Of a stretch of 64,000 nucleotides of DNA, positions 1 through 11,370 are shown piece by piece. Within the stretch, counting starts at the first letter, position 1. Each line of letters opens with the position of its first letter. The DNA is taken from the NCBI GenBank assembly GCA_021495925.1, contig JAKEKT010000049.1, positions 62,001 to 126,000 of the forward strand, in the 5' to 3' direction. Position numbers and translations under genes: made by a program. This DNA comes from Diplodia intermedia (taxonomy: Eukaryota; Ascomycota; Dothideomycetes; Botryosphaeriales; Botryosphaeriaceae). The notes under the pieces were generated by a model, which did no database searches, was not told where the DNA came from, and was given only the letters and a program-made list of their open reading frames with translations.

Positions 1-216
1 TAAGTAGTTACTATTATAGAACGCGTTCTAGAGTATATTAAAAATCGTTATTCGTTTAATTCTTCTAGTTATATAAGTTAAGTAGCTTAAACTTAGACTT
101 ACGCTACTCTATACTTAAAACTATTAGATTAGAACTTTACTAGAATTCGATCTCTAAATTTACCTCTATTCTTCTAAGAAAGCGGGAAACGTAGATTAAT
201 ATTTAAGGCCTTAGAT
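1..216 (-). mobile_element. older LINE copy (A), 3'-side piece, cut by window edge
   Basis: This stretch aligns base for base with 4347-4557 of the neighbouring LINE and encodes part of the ORF2 endonuclease domain on the minus strand. It ends at AGGCCTTAGAT (206-216), exactly where the other half of this copy resumes at 6736. It is more mutated than the younger copy; its first 120 bases contain no CA or TG dinucleotide, the usual mark of RIP (CpA to TpA). The remainder of ORF2 lies left of the window. Confidence 0.8.
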
Positions 217-236
217 TTATTTATTTATTTATTTAG
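217..236 (-). repeat. TAAA-type 3' tail of LINE copy B
   Basis: On the plus strand this reads as repeated TTTA units, which on the LINE's own strand is a short (TAAA)n tail directly against the left target duplication. Such simple tails are normal at the 3' end of target-primed retrotransposons and fix the element's orientation. Confidence 0.75.
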
Positions 237-639
237 TTTAACGTCCCTCTAGAGTCTTAGACTATTAGAGACGGGACCCCTCTAGAGGAATCCGCTTCTA
301 TCTATATGTCTAAATACATACATGCCGGGGGAAATTCTAGAAGAGTACTAGAAACGGTGCGCTTAAAAGCTTAAGAAGAAATAGAGAGCGTGTAAAAAGT
401 TAAGAAAATAAAGAAAACGGAGCGAGACCTTAAAGAGCGGTAAAATTAGAGGTAAAAAGTATAGTAAGTAAGCCCTCTTCTTAGAGAGGGCCTTTCTAGC
501 TAGTTAGATTCGTTTAGCTTTCTTCTATCGAAGACCGGTACTCGCTTACTATTTATTATAACTAGCCGGAGCATTACTACTAGTAAACTGGCTACACAAC
601 CCTACTCTTAAATCCAGATGGAAAAGGGCCCTAAATAGA

Positions 640-711
640 GGTTACTCGACCGGGATTCGAACCCCGGCTTTTTGGCCCCGTTAGCTTGATTACCAACTGC
701 ACTAGGCAGCC
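640..711 (-). pseudogene. tRNA-like sequence within LINE 3' region
   Basis: A 72-nt tRNA-sized segment on the minus strand. The A-box-like TAGTGCAGTTGG matches the consensus TRGCNNAGYNGG except one C-to-T, and the B box GGTTCGAATCC is perfect. The 5' acceptor strand GGCTGCC faces AGTAACC at the 3' end, which would pair fully if the latter had been GGCAGCC, so the mismatches look like RIP. The T-stem has one mismatch and I cannot read a normal anticodon loop. It is a tRNA relic or the head of a tRNA-derived SINE rather than a working tRNA gene. It has the same orientation as the LINE. Confidence 0.6.
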
Positions 712-1389
712 GTAGATACTAGTAGCAACGGCTGCTTTAGCTTAAATACCCGCCATTTAGCCGTTTCCCTACGGTTCTCGCCCGTTTTTGCTCCAAATCG
801 AACGCGGCGAGAGCGCCGAGAACGAGAAGAAGCTAAAGAAGAGAATAAAAGAAAGAAAATATAGAAAATAAGTATAAACGAGCGTGTGGCGGTACGTATT
901 TAGACCTCGTTAGGCAAGTCGTTTAACTGCCACCGCCTAGTAGTAATCTTTGTTTATTCTAAGAACTTAGCCGTTAAGCTAGCTTCTAGAGCCGAGGAAA
1001 AGAGATTTGGTAGTTCGAGTCGATTCTTCTTTAGCCCGTCTTTTAAGAGAATCCGGGGGTTTCTATAAAGAGGGTAGAAGAGAAGTAGATGGCGTAGTAT
1101 CTATCTAGCCGTACGGCTACACCTATACTAGTCGTTTTCGGCGTGGTCGAGGCGGTAAAGATAGGACTTAAAGTATCCGTATTCTATCTTTAGCTAGTAA
1201 AAGGCGGAGGCTATTTCTCTAACTTTCGTAGAAGATTTAAGCCGCCGCCCTATCTCTAAACCGAAGGTGCGTTTATAGGGCGAGTTCGCCGCCGATTTAA
1301 GCTTCTTTTCCTACTCTTCGTAGGTCTCCTGCTTAACCTTACTTTAATAGAAGCTTAGAGAAGTAGAAGCCCTTCTACTAGAGTACTTC

Positions 1390-4300
1390 GTAGCGCTTTT
1401 AGCGAGCCGATCGGCGTACTCGTTGCCTAGAACGTTCTTATGGCCGGGGCATTATTCTAGAGAGACGGTATTCCCTCTATTCCTTAGCTTTTTAGCTAGA
1501 CTAATAGCCCGAACCTATCGACCTTATTCGGGCGTATTAGAGGGCTTCTTTAGCCTTAGAATCGCGGCCTAGTTATCCGCGTAGATTCTTATATTCTTAT
1601 CGTGGACCCGACTTCTAACGGCGTAGTTAAGGGCCATTACTAGCCCTTCTACCTCGCCATTATATACTAGATTCTCCGAACCGAGGTTCTTATAAATTTA
1701 GCGCATCGGGTCCTCTTTAGATTGGCTAAAGTCGAAAACTACTACCCCGACGCCTACATTTCCATCCGAAGATAGAACGAAAGCGTCGGAGTAGATAGCT
1801 ATTCGATTAGAGGGTGCCCCTTTAATATCGAGTACGTAGGCCGAGGCCTGCCTCTCTTTATTTAGGGGGCTAACCGTAGCCGTGTAGAAAAGGTCGGTAG
1901 CCTATAGTAGAAAGTAGAAGGGGTCGACTTCTTCTAAGAGAGTAGGTTACTTTCTAAGAAGAAGCTTAATCTTCTCTAACTACGTAGGCGTCTCTATTTT
2001 CCGTTGGTCTAGGTTTATCTTCTCTAGTTCGATTCGAAGGGGGTGGAATTCTCCGAGTAAATTCGTTCTAAGAGCGTATTTTCGTAACCGCTCGTTTAGA
2101 CGAATGTCCGCTAGTGGAATTTCACTCTCTATTTCTAAAGAAAGTATAGGGGCGGTTTTAAAAACCCCTAGAATCTTCCGTAGGGTAAGATTCTAAAGGA
2201 CTCGTAATTAACGGGTAAACCGCCCCTAGTTTTTCTAGTAGATTTCGGAGCCGTAGTCTACGACCGTAGTTACGCAAGCTAAATAAAGCTGGCGAACTAC
2301 GTAGGGGGAGAGCCCCCTCTCGACGTTAGCGAGTCTAGAGAGACGATAGAAGGCCGAACGGGCCTAACTAACCCTTTTAGACACGTGCGTCTTAAAGGTA
2401 AACCCGTGGTCGAAGTAAATTTCTAGTCACTTAACCTAATTCTTAGGTTCTACTACATCCCCCGTAGGTAATATAATAGAGACTAAGCGGGGTTTCGAGT
2501 TCTCTTTAAAAGAACGGGCAAAGTATATAAGCTCCGTCTTCTTAAGATCGAATTCGATGTGGTTTTCGTGGCCTCGCGTAAAGAGTCTTTTCGTCTTCTT
2601 CTCTAGTATTCTCTTATTGCTCTTCTAGCTGCCGGAGCTAGCTATCATAGCAATATCGTCGATATAAGAGAGAAAAGAAGCCTTAGAGACGGAAAACATC
2701 TCTCGAAGATAGATTAAGAAGAGAATAGATGAAACCGAGCTTTCTTACGAAATACCCGTCTCGATCGGGCTAAACTCTTCTTTCTCTCCGTTAAACGCGA
2801 GGCTTAATGTTCGTATAGACATAAACGACTTTACCCACGCGAGTAGGTTAATCGGCATGCCAATTCGAGCCATTATAGCTAGAAGTTATTCTTCGGCCAC
2901 GTAGTTAAAGGCGCTTTTTACATCGAGAAAAAGCACGAAGGTCTTACGTTTAAGACGGCGGTTCTCCTCTACTTTATTTAATAAAAGCATTGCGGTATCG
3001 ATCGCGGATTTCTTTAACCTTCCCCTAATTTGGGTGTAGTAAAGAAGATCGGAGGTCTCCGCTAGATAGTCTAGTCTTTTAGCCGTAATCCGTTCCAGTA
3101 CTTTCCCGAGGCAATTAAGAAGAGAAATAATACGATAGAACTTTAGGTCCGCGGTATCGCTCTTTCCCTTACTTAGAATTACCCCGGTAGCCGTACGCCA
3201 GCCCGTAGGATGATATCCATAGGCGAATAGCGTAGAAAAAACCTTATTAAAGGCGCCGGGCTCCGCTCTAAACGTATAAATAATAATCTCTTACGTAATA
3301 GCGTCTGGTCCCGGCGTTTTTCCTTTAATTTGCGTAGAGCACGCATCCTCGATTTCCCTTAAACTAAGCTCCGGCTAGTCCCAGCGTTTAGGGACGTAGC
3401 TTTGCTAGTTAAAGGGGGCGGTAGAAGGGGGCGGCGGGAAGAGCCTCTTTCTAAGAGCTAAATATTTTTTCTTAAAACTACCTTCTAGGCGCTTTCCCGT
3501 ATGCGTGTCGTGGCTAATCTCTAGGATTCTAGCATGCGTTCTAGGCTTAGTATAAGCTATAGCCTTAAAGATAGTCTCGGGGGTTTCTTTTTCTAGAAAA
3601 GAATTCTAGTGTTCGCGTTTAGCCCTCTTAACCGCTTCGAAGTAGGTATTTCGGCTATTTAAGTACCTCCGCTTATTCTCTTCCGTGCGTAGAGATTTAA
3701 AGGCGTCGGCCTCTCTTCGTAGTCGTCTTCGTTCTTCTAAGAGCTCGTCCGACCACTACGGTTTAGATCGGGCTCCTAGTTTTAATCGGGGAATAGAAAG
3801 GTCCGCCGCGGTAGATATAGCCTAGTTAAGGCTTGCCCCTAGAGCATCTAACGCGGGTATTTAGCGGATCGAATCTTCTATTAAGTTTCTAGAGACATCT
3901 TCCGGCAAGGGGTTTAATTCTAAGCTTTTTAGGGCCTCGAATACTACCGTCCTTGTCTATTATTTAAAGATTTCCTAAAACTTGGGCCAGTCGGCCTTTC
4001 CCGTATTAAATCTAGCGGTAGTAACTACCGTAGAGGGTCCCGTATAGCCTGCCGGTTCTAGACTAAATAGAATTACCTTATGATCGAAGCCGAAGTCCGC
4101 AATCGTTTACTAGTCGGCAATTCTATTAGCTAAAGCCGGCGTAGCTAGCGTAAGGTCGATAACCGTCTCTCTCTCTAGATAGAGGCGGTAAAAGGTGCCT
4201 TCTTCTTCTTCGTTTAGAAGAGATAGATTGTTTTCTTCGAACCATTCGACTAGCCGATTAGCGCCAGACGAGGGGGGAGATTTCGGATCCCACTAGGGAT

Positions 4301-4750
4301 AATAAATGTTAAAATCCCCGGCAACTATAGCCTGCGTTCTAAGGAATTGCCATTGTAGAACGCGTTCTAGAGTATACCGAGAATCGTTGCCCGTTTAATT
4401 CTTCTAGTTGTATAAGTTGAGCAGCTTAAACTTAGACCTACGCTGCTCTATACTTAAAACCATTAGGTCGGGACTTTACTAGGATCCGGCCTCTAAATTC
4501 ACCTCTGTTCCCCTAAGAAAGCGGGAAACGTAGATTAATATTCGAGGCCTTAGATCGGAAGAATAGACCGGTAGAATTTAAACGAACGAGGGATAATTAA
4601 TCGATCGAAAGCCCGAGTTCTCGTAGAATAAGATATACGGTTCTTAGCATAGAACGAGGTCTATCTTTAACTCTACTACGATGTCTAGAATGAATTTCGT
4701 TGCCGGAATACTTCTATTTAAGTTGGCTTATAGAACTCGTAAAGAACTTA
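1390..4750 (-). pseudogene. LINE B ORF2: endonuclease, reverse transcriptase, RNase H
   Basis: The minus-strand frame carries an APE-type endonuclease (GDFN motif near 4308-4319, followed by Tyr-Tyr where His-His is usual), a reverse transcriptase with the catalytic YIDD at 2655-2666, and an RNase H domain near 1800-1400 (SDG, ADN and a PGHK..GNE.AD.LAK run). Codons at about 4685, 4310, 2666 and 1763 are all in the same frame, so I see no indels across these points. Several TAG/TAA stops interrupt it, for example next to GDFN and after ADN. Family knowledge says Gln or Trp belongs at these sites. The start is approximate. Confidence 0.8.
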
Positions 4751-4759
4751 TTAAAAACG

Positions 4760-6040
4760 GGTTTATTTAGAGTTCTTTAGGGCGTTTCTTAGCCCTTTAA
4801 GCTTTTTAGTCTTGTAGAAGACGCCACTAATAAAGAAGCGCCTCGAGATAGCCTAGCGGACCTCGTCTTCGGTCTCGAAGACTAGAACGAGCGAGGATTA
4901 TAGCCGTTCTTCTCTTATCGCCTCCGGCGTAAGCTAGTAGGGGGTGCCGATAACCTTAAACCCGGGATTAAAGATGGCGACTTCGAATCGAATAACCTCT
5001 TTAAACTCCTCGCGAGAGAGGGTAGAGAAGTCCCGCGTAGGCACGCCGTGCGCTACTACTTTAAACCACGTGCGGTTCTTCGTAATCGACCGGGCAGGAA
5101 TAACCTAGTTAATTATAGCCTTATTCTTTAAAAGAAATTCGGCGGAGAAGGGCTCGTACGCGGTAAGAACGAGGTTCTTTTTCGAGAAAAGAGAGACTAT
5201 AGTAATAACGGGCTCGTTCTTATTCCGCTGGTTCGAGAATGTCTTATTAAAGGCGTTACGTAGGCCGAGCGGCGAGAGGTCCCCGATCTTCGTAGTCGGA
5301 ATAAGAACTACTTAGCGGGTAGTCTTCTTAGGCGCGGAAGTCTTCTATACGGGGTTCTTCTACTTTTTCCCTAAAACGAAGGTAAACCCGTCCGCGTTTA
5401 CCGGGGCTTTTGCCGCTATAGAGGCGTACGTAGGCGTCGGCTAGCTCGGCACCATAATAGGCCTCTACGTAGAGCGAACCGATTACGTGTTCGCGTATAT
5501 AGGCCCCTACGAGGGCTGCTTCGAGGGGGGGGCGGCGATAGGCTTCGAGAGGGTTCTCGTAGTTTTCGCGAGATCTGCCGCGGTCTTTTCTAGGGCCCGT
5601 ACCTAGATAGCGAGAATCGAACCGGCTTTATCCGCGGTTCTTTTAGTTTCGATAAACTATCGCATAATCTCGATTAGGTCTAAAATAGACCTTTATTCTT
5701 TTCTAGCCTTCGAGAGGTTCGCGGCTGTGACGAGAAGACTAAGAGACCGATCGATAGCCTCTTACATAGTTTTCGGCGGAAGTACTATACTTCCCTCGCT
5801 TTCTTCGTAGTAGGCAAAGCGAAAGGTAGATAATCCGCTCTTTCTCTTTACCGGAGGGGTCGGAACGACCATCGGGGCGCGCCGTTTAAGTAGGCCCCCT
5901 CGAACGAATAGTTCTTCCGTAGATTCGGAGGCCGACGGCCCCGAGGTAGCGATCCTCGATAGCGAAGTAGGCGTAGCCGAGGGTTCCTCGAAGTTTTCTA
6001 TAGCCGTATTTATGGCCTCGGAGTCCTCTACCTGCACTAA
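4760..6040 (-). pseudogene. LINE B ORF1 (gag-like) remnant
   Basis: One minus-strand frame contains an open 91-residue piece (6037-5762, Pro/Ser-rich with a KRK patch). After several stop codons follows a stretch resembling the RNA-binding ORF1 of fungal LINEs, with FKVVAHGVPTRDF near 5050 and GFKVIGTPY further on. The codons at 6037 and 5050 are in the same frame. I did not find a clear CCHC zinc knuckle. Limits are approximate because the true start and stop are obscured by mutations. Confidence 0.65.
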
Positions 6041-6735
6041 GGGGGGCAGGATAGAATCCGGGGGGGGAGAATCCTACTCCGGAGAAGCTATTCTAGGTTC
6101 GAAAGAAGAATTTCTAAGCTCTTTCTAAAAGAAAAACGTGAAGGGGGAGTGTAAATAGAAGAAGAAGACTAGAAAATAAATCACCGGCTTTAGTTTCGTC
6201 TAAACTAAGCCGTAAACAAAAGAAGCCCGGGCCGAAGCGGGGGTTTTTTTCTTAATTACTTGCTCTCTAGAAGTGAACGAAGGGGCCGATGGGGCCGACA
6301 CGGACGTCGAAGGTTTCGAGAGGCCGAGGAATGCCTTAGCGCAAAGTTTGGGCCGATCGGATTGTCTGTGCACGCAAAACTCTTTAGTAAGGCCTAAGAA
6401 AGGGGGCTTCTAGTAGACTTTAAAGTAGAATTCCCGGGCGCAGGGAGAAGCTATCGTAATGCAACTTCGGGAGCGAATTCCTTAGTACCGTGCGGTGCTC
6501 TATGTGCAATCTAGTGCGAATTCGAGTGATTTTCGAGGGTAGAGGGGGCTGCGGAGCCCTGGCTAGCCTAGTACTGCCTAGGACACCTCTTCTTCCACGC
6601 ACTACGTAACAGCGCGTACGTCTACGAAGCTAAGAATCGAGATTCTAGCTAAGAGAATCGAGGGCTTTCGAACGGTACCGGTCTTAGCGTGATTCTCGAG
6701 GGTTAAATTCGAAGGTGCTTCGTTTAACGTTGTGT

Positions 6736-8895
6736 AGGCCTTAGATTAAAAGAATAGATCGATAGAATTTAGACGAACGAGAAGTAATTAATCGATCGAA
6801 AGTCTAAGTTCTTATAGAATAAGATATACGGTTCTTAGTATAGAACGAGATCTATCTTTAACTCTACTATAATATCTAGAATAAATTTTATTATCGAAAT
6901 ACTTCTATTTAAGTTAGCTTATAGAACTTATAAAGAACTTATTAAAAACGAGTTTATTTAGAGTTCTTTAGAGCGTTTTTTAGCTCTTTAAGCTTTTTAG
7001 TCTTATAGAAGACGCCTCTAATAAAGAAGCGTCTTAAGATAGTCTAATAAATTTTATCTTTAGTCTTAAAAACTAGAATAAGCGAGAATTATAGCCGTTC
7101 TTCTCTTATCGTCTTTAGCGTAAGCTAGTAGAAGATATCGATAATCTTAAACTTAGAATTAAAGATAGCGACTTCGAATTAAATAATCTCTCTAAACTTC
7201 TCGTAAGAGAGAATAGAGAAGTCTCGTATAGATACGTCGTATACTACTACTTTAAACTACGTACGATTCTTCGTAATCGACTAAGTAGAAATAATCTAGT
7301 TAATTATAGTCTTATTCTTTAAAAGAAATTCGGCGAAGAAGAGCTTATACGCGATAAGAACGAGATTCTTTTTTAAAGAAAGAGAGACTATAGTAATAAT
7401 AAATCTATTCTTATTTTACTAGTTTAAGAATATCTTATTAAAGACGTTACGTAGGCCGAACGATAAGAGGTTCTTAATTTTTATAGTTAAAGTAAGAACT
7501 ACTTAGTAAGTAGTCTTTTTAGACGCGAAAGTCTTCTACGCGGAATTCTTCTACTTTTTCTCTAAGACGAAGATAAACTCGTTCGCGTTTATTAAGATCT
7601 TTATCGTCGTAGAGACGTACGTAGACGTCGGCTAGCTCGATACTATAATAAACCTCTATATAGAGCGAACTAGTTACGTATTTACGTACGTAGACCTCTA
7701 CGAGGGCTACTTTAAGAGAAGAATAGCGATAGACTTTAAGAGAATTCTTATAGTTTTTATAAGATCTATTATAGTCTTTTCTAGGGCCCGTATTTACGTA
7801 GCGAGAATTAAGCCGGCTTTATCTATAATTCTTTTAATTTTAATAAACTATTATATAATCTTAATTAGATTTAAAATAGATCTCTATTCTTTTCTAGTCT
7901 TTAAGAGGTTCGCGGCTATAATAAGAAGACTAAGAGACTAATTAATAGTCTCTTATATAATTTTTAATAAAAGTATTATACTTCTTTCGCTTTCTTAATA
8001 GAAGATAAAGCGAAAGATAGATAATTTACTCTTTCTCTTTATTAAAGAAGTTAAAATAACTATTAAGATACGTCGTTTAAGTAGACTCTCTCGAACGAAT
8101 AGTTCTTTCGTAGATTTAGAGGCCGAAGGCTTCGAGATAGCGATTCTCGATAGCGAAATAAACGTAGTTAAGAATTTCTTAAAGTTTTCTATAGTTATAT
8201 TTATAGTCTTAGAGTCCTCTATCTATACTAAGAGAAGTAGAATAGAATTTAAAGAAGAAGAATTCTACTTTAAAGAAGCTATTCTAGATTTAAAAAAGAA
8301 ATTTTTAAGCTCTTTCTAAAAGAAAAACGTATAGAGAAAGATATAAATAGAAGAAAAGAACTAGAAAATAAATTATTAGCTTTAGTTTCGTCTAAACTAA
8401 GTCGTAAATAAAAGAAGTCTAAATTAAGACGAAAGTTTTTTTTAATTACTTACTCTCTAGAAGTAAACGAAGAGGCTAATAGAGCTAATATAAGCGTTAA
8501 AGATTTCGAAAGATCGAGAAATATCTTAGCGTAAAGCTTAGATCGATCGAATTATTTATATACGTAAAACTCTTTAGTAAGGCCTAAAAAAGAAGCTTTT
8601 AGTAGACTTTAAAGTAGAATTTTCGGGCGTAGAAAGAAGCTATTATAATATAAATTTAAAAATAAATTTCTTAGTATCGTACGATACTCTATATATAATT
8701 TAGTACGAATTCGAGTAATTTTTAAGAGTAGAGAAGACTACGAAGCTCTAGTTAGTCTAGTACTATCTAGAATACCTCTTCTTCTACGTACTACGTAATA
8801 GCGCGTATATCTACGAAGCTAAGAATTAAGACTCTAGCTAAGAAAATCGAGGGCTTTCGAACGATATCGGTCTTAGCGTAATTCTTAAGAATAAA
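6736..8895 (-). mobile_element. older LINE copy (A), 5' half with ORF1
   Basis: About 2.16 kb aligning almost without gaps to 4546-6708 of LINE B, including matching order of ORF1 and the start of ORF2. It starts with AGGCCTTAGAT (6736-6746), the exact point where the piece at 1-216 stops, so the two are halves of one element. It has lost far more G and C than copy B: many GG, CC and TG pairs of copy B are GA, TC and TA here. No reading frame of useful length survives. Beyond 8895 it no longer matches copy B. Confidence 0.85.
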
Positions 8896-9505
8896 AGCGC
8901 GATAGACCGAGTAAGATATAATTATATAATAATTATATATATATTTATTTACTTATTTCTTTTTTAATACTAGCTTCTTAATTAAATAACTAGCCGTATA
9001 AATTTACTTACTAGTACTTTATTAGTTAACTTTATAACTTCTCTTTTATCTTATTACGAGAATTACTAGTATAGTAGTATTTATCTTATACTAACTATAT
9101 ATATATTATTATTACTAGATAATAAGACGCTCTACTACTATATTTAGTAATTAGAAAGTAGATTTAATTTTTATTTTTATAAAAGTCTTTAATACTATTA
9201 TTAATTTTTATAAAAGATTTTAATACTATCTTTTCTTTCTTTTTACTATTTATAAGTTTAACTTTTAATTATTTTATATATCTTCTATTTTACTACTTAA
9301 TATTATAGCTAGTATTACGTACTTCTCTATTAGATAAGGCGCGAAGAAGATATATTAGAATATAAGTATTTATAGTAGTAGATAGCTTAGTTAGTAAGAA
9401 GTAGAATATATAAGTAACTCTTAAAGTAGCCCTCTATTACTTCTTATACCTTATCTTTAATAGATATATAAATATATTCTTATTTATTTAAATTCTAATA
9501 ACTAT
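8896..9505. other. very AT-rich gene-free stretch
   Basis: This 610-bp stretch is dominated by TA, AT and T-rich runs, with few C or G. I see no open frame, no tRNA and no match to the adjacent LINE. It is probably an older repeat mutated beyond recognition. It ends sharply at the GMC pseudogene. Confidence 0.6.
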
Positions 9506-11180
9506 ACTCGTGGCAAGTGTCTGGGCGGCACGTAAGTCATTGCCATCATTCTTAATATAGAGCTTATAGTGTAATCCATACAGGTCCGCTCTCAACTTCA
9601 TAATCCACCACAGGTACGCGGGAATGCTTCATCCCCCCGGTAAACAGTAGCTGATCCACGACAGAGGCTTAGAGCAGTCCTACCAACAGTGGGCAGACCT
9701 CGTCGGCGACGACAGCTACACCTATCAAAACCTCGAGCCCTACTTCCAGCGCGCCGTCACCTTCACCCCGCCCAACAATGAAAAACGCGGCGCCAACGTC
9801 ACAAGCCAATACGACCCCTCCGCCTTCGCCACCACCGGCGGGCCTGTCCAAGTCGGCTACACGAACTACGTCTCGCCCTTCTCGACCTGGCTCGAAAAAG
9901 CGCTGCTGGCCGTCGGTCTGAAGAAAACCGCCGGCTTCAGCAACGGCCAGCTGCTCGGCACGCACTACACGCAAACCACCATCCGCGCCTCGGACCAAAC
10001 CCGCAGCGCGTCCGATGCCTACATCAAAAACGCCCTCGCCAACCCCAACCTCGCCGTCTACACCCACACACTCGCCCAGCGCATCCTCTTCAACGCCAAC
10101 AACACCGCAACCGGCGTCGCCGTCGAATCCGGCGGCCTCACCTCCACCATCCACGCCTCGGCCGAAGTCATCCTCGCCGCGGGCGCCTTCCAATCGCCCC
10201 AGCTCCTCATGGTGTCGGGCGTCGGCCCCCGCAGCACGCTCGAGACGCGCGGCATCGCGGTCCGCGTCGACGCCCCCGGCGTCGGGCAGAACATGTGAGA
10301 CCACGTCATGTTCGGCGGTCGCCGTCGACACGCTCGACCGCACGCTGCACGACCCCGTCGCGCTCGCCGGTGCGCTGGCGGCTTACGCGACGCAGGCGGA
10401 CGGCGTGCTCTCGTCCAACGTCGTCGAGCTGCTCGGCTGGGAGAAGCTGCCCGCGGCGCTGCGCGCGAACTTTTCGCGGGAGACGCTGGACGCGCTCGCG
10501 GCGTTTCCGGACGACTGGCCGGAAGTTGAGGTGAGTGCTCTTCCTTCTCCTCCTTTTCCTCATCCTTTTCCTCGTCGTCGTCGTCGTCGTCGTCGTCTCC
10601 CCGCCCACACAACGCTGATAGAACGGACGGACGGCCGGGCTCACGAACTAACATCAACAACAGCTCATCTCGGCCAACGGCTTCATCGGCGACTTCGCGC
10701 TGCCCGTCCCGCAGCAGCCGCTCTCCAACAAGCAATACGCGACCGTCCTCGGCGCCCTCGTCGCGCCCACCTCCCGCGGCAACGTCTCCATCGCGTCCCC
10801 CAGCGCCGGCGACCCGCCCGTCATCGACCCCGCGTGGCTGACGGCCCCCGCCGACCAAGAGGTCGCCGTCGCCCTGTTCCGGCGGCTGCGGCAGATCTGG
10901 GCGTCGGGGCCGATGCGCGAGATCGTCGTCGGGGACGAGTACTGGCCGGGCAGCGCGGTGGAGAGCGACGAGGACGTGCTGGAGGTGGTGAGGGGCAGCG
11001 CGATGACGGTGTGGCATGCGGCGTGTACGTGTAAGATGGGGAGGGAGGGCGATGCGATGGCGGTCGTGGATGCGCGGGCGCGGGTGTTTGGCGTCCGCGG
11101 GCTGAGGGTGGTGGATGCGAGTGCGTTGCCGTTGTTGCCGCCGGGGCATCCGTCGAGTACGATTTGTGAGTGTTGTTTCG

Positions 11181-11261
<81 letters not shown>

Positions 11262-11370
11262 CTGAGGCCGTGTGGGTCGCGATTTCCGGACGGGTACGTA
11301 CGCCGCTGCGTGTTGCCGCAGATGCTCGTCCGGCACCTGGTTTTCGGCTGATGAGGGGGACGCATCCTCT
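9506..11370 (+). pseudogene. broken GMC oxidoreductase (FAD-dependent alcohol/glucose oxidase-like)
   Basis: Pieces of a GMC-family flavoenzyme: a GKCLGG fragment near 9510, a long open stretch from about 9650 with the second GMC signature (GAFQSPQLLMVSGVG, near 10180), and the C-terminal part with WHAACTCKMG and LPPGHPSS (near 11015 and 11145), which holds the usual active-site His region. It is not functional as written. A TGA at 10296-10298 stands where Trp is usual (NM-W-DHV), the frame shifts just after it (about 10313-10320) with some residues missing, and the FAD-binding N-terminus is lost into the AT-rich block. Likely introns are 9531-9614, 10531-10663 (branch site CTAAC) and one from about 11165 that contains a run of C. 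Whether the lesions come from RIP leaking out of the LINE block is inference. Confidence 0.85.
11183..11260 (+). repeat. 78-bp poly-C tract
   Basis: An uninterrupted run of 78 C, inside the last presumed intron of the GMC pseudogene, 15-20 bp after its GTGAGT donor. I see no comparable homopolymer elsewhere in the window. Homopolymers this long are error-prone in sequencing, so its exact length is doubtful. The minus strand would be a continuous G run able to form G-quadruplexes. Confidence 0.9.

Larger units (their letters stand above)
217..6735 (-). mobile_element. near full-length Tad-type LINE (copy B), RIP-inactivated
   Basis: A non-LTR retrotransposon of about 6.5 kb on the minus strand. 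Order from its 5' end: leader (about 6735-6050), ORF1, ORF2 (endonuclease, reverse transcriptase, RNase H), a 3' region with a tRNA-like sequence, and a TAAA-repeat tail at 217-236. It is flanked by AGGCCTTAGAT at 206-216 and 6736-6746, read as a target-site duplication. ORF1 and ORF2 each stay in one frame wherever I checked, but carry TAG/TAA stops at positions where the family has Gln or Trp, plus His-to-Tyr changes. That fits RIP acting on CpA. The endonuclease plus RNase H layout points to the Tad/I-type fungal LINEs. Exact clade needs an alignment. Confidence 0.85.
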
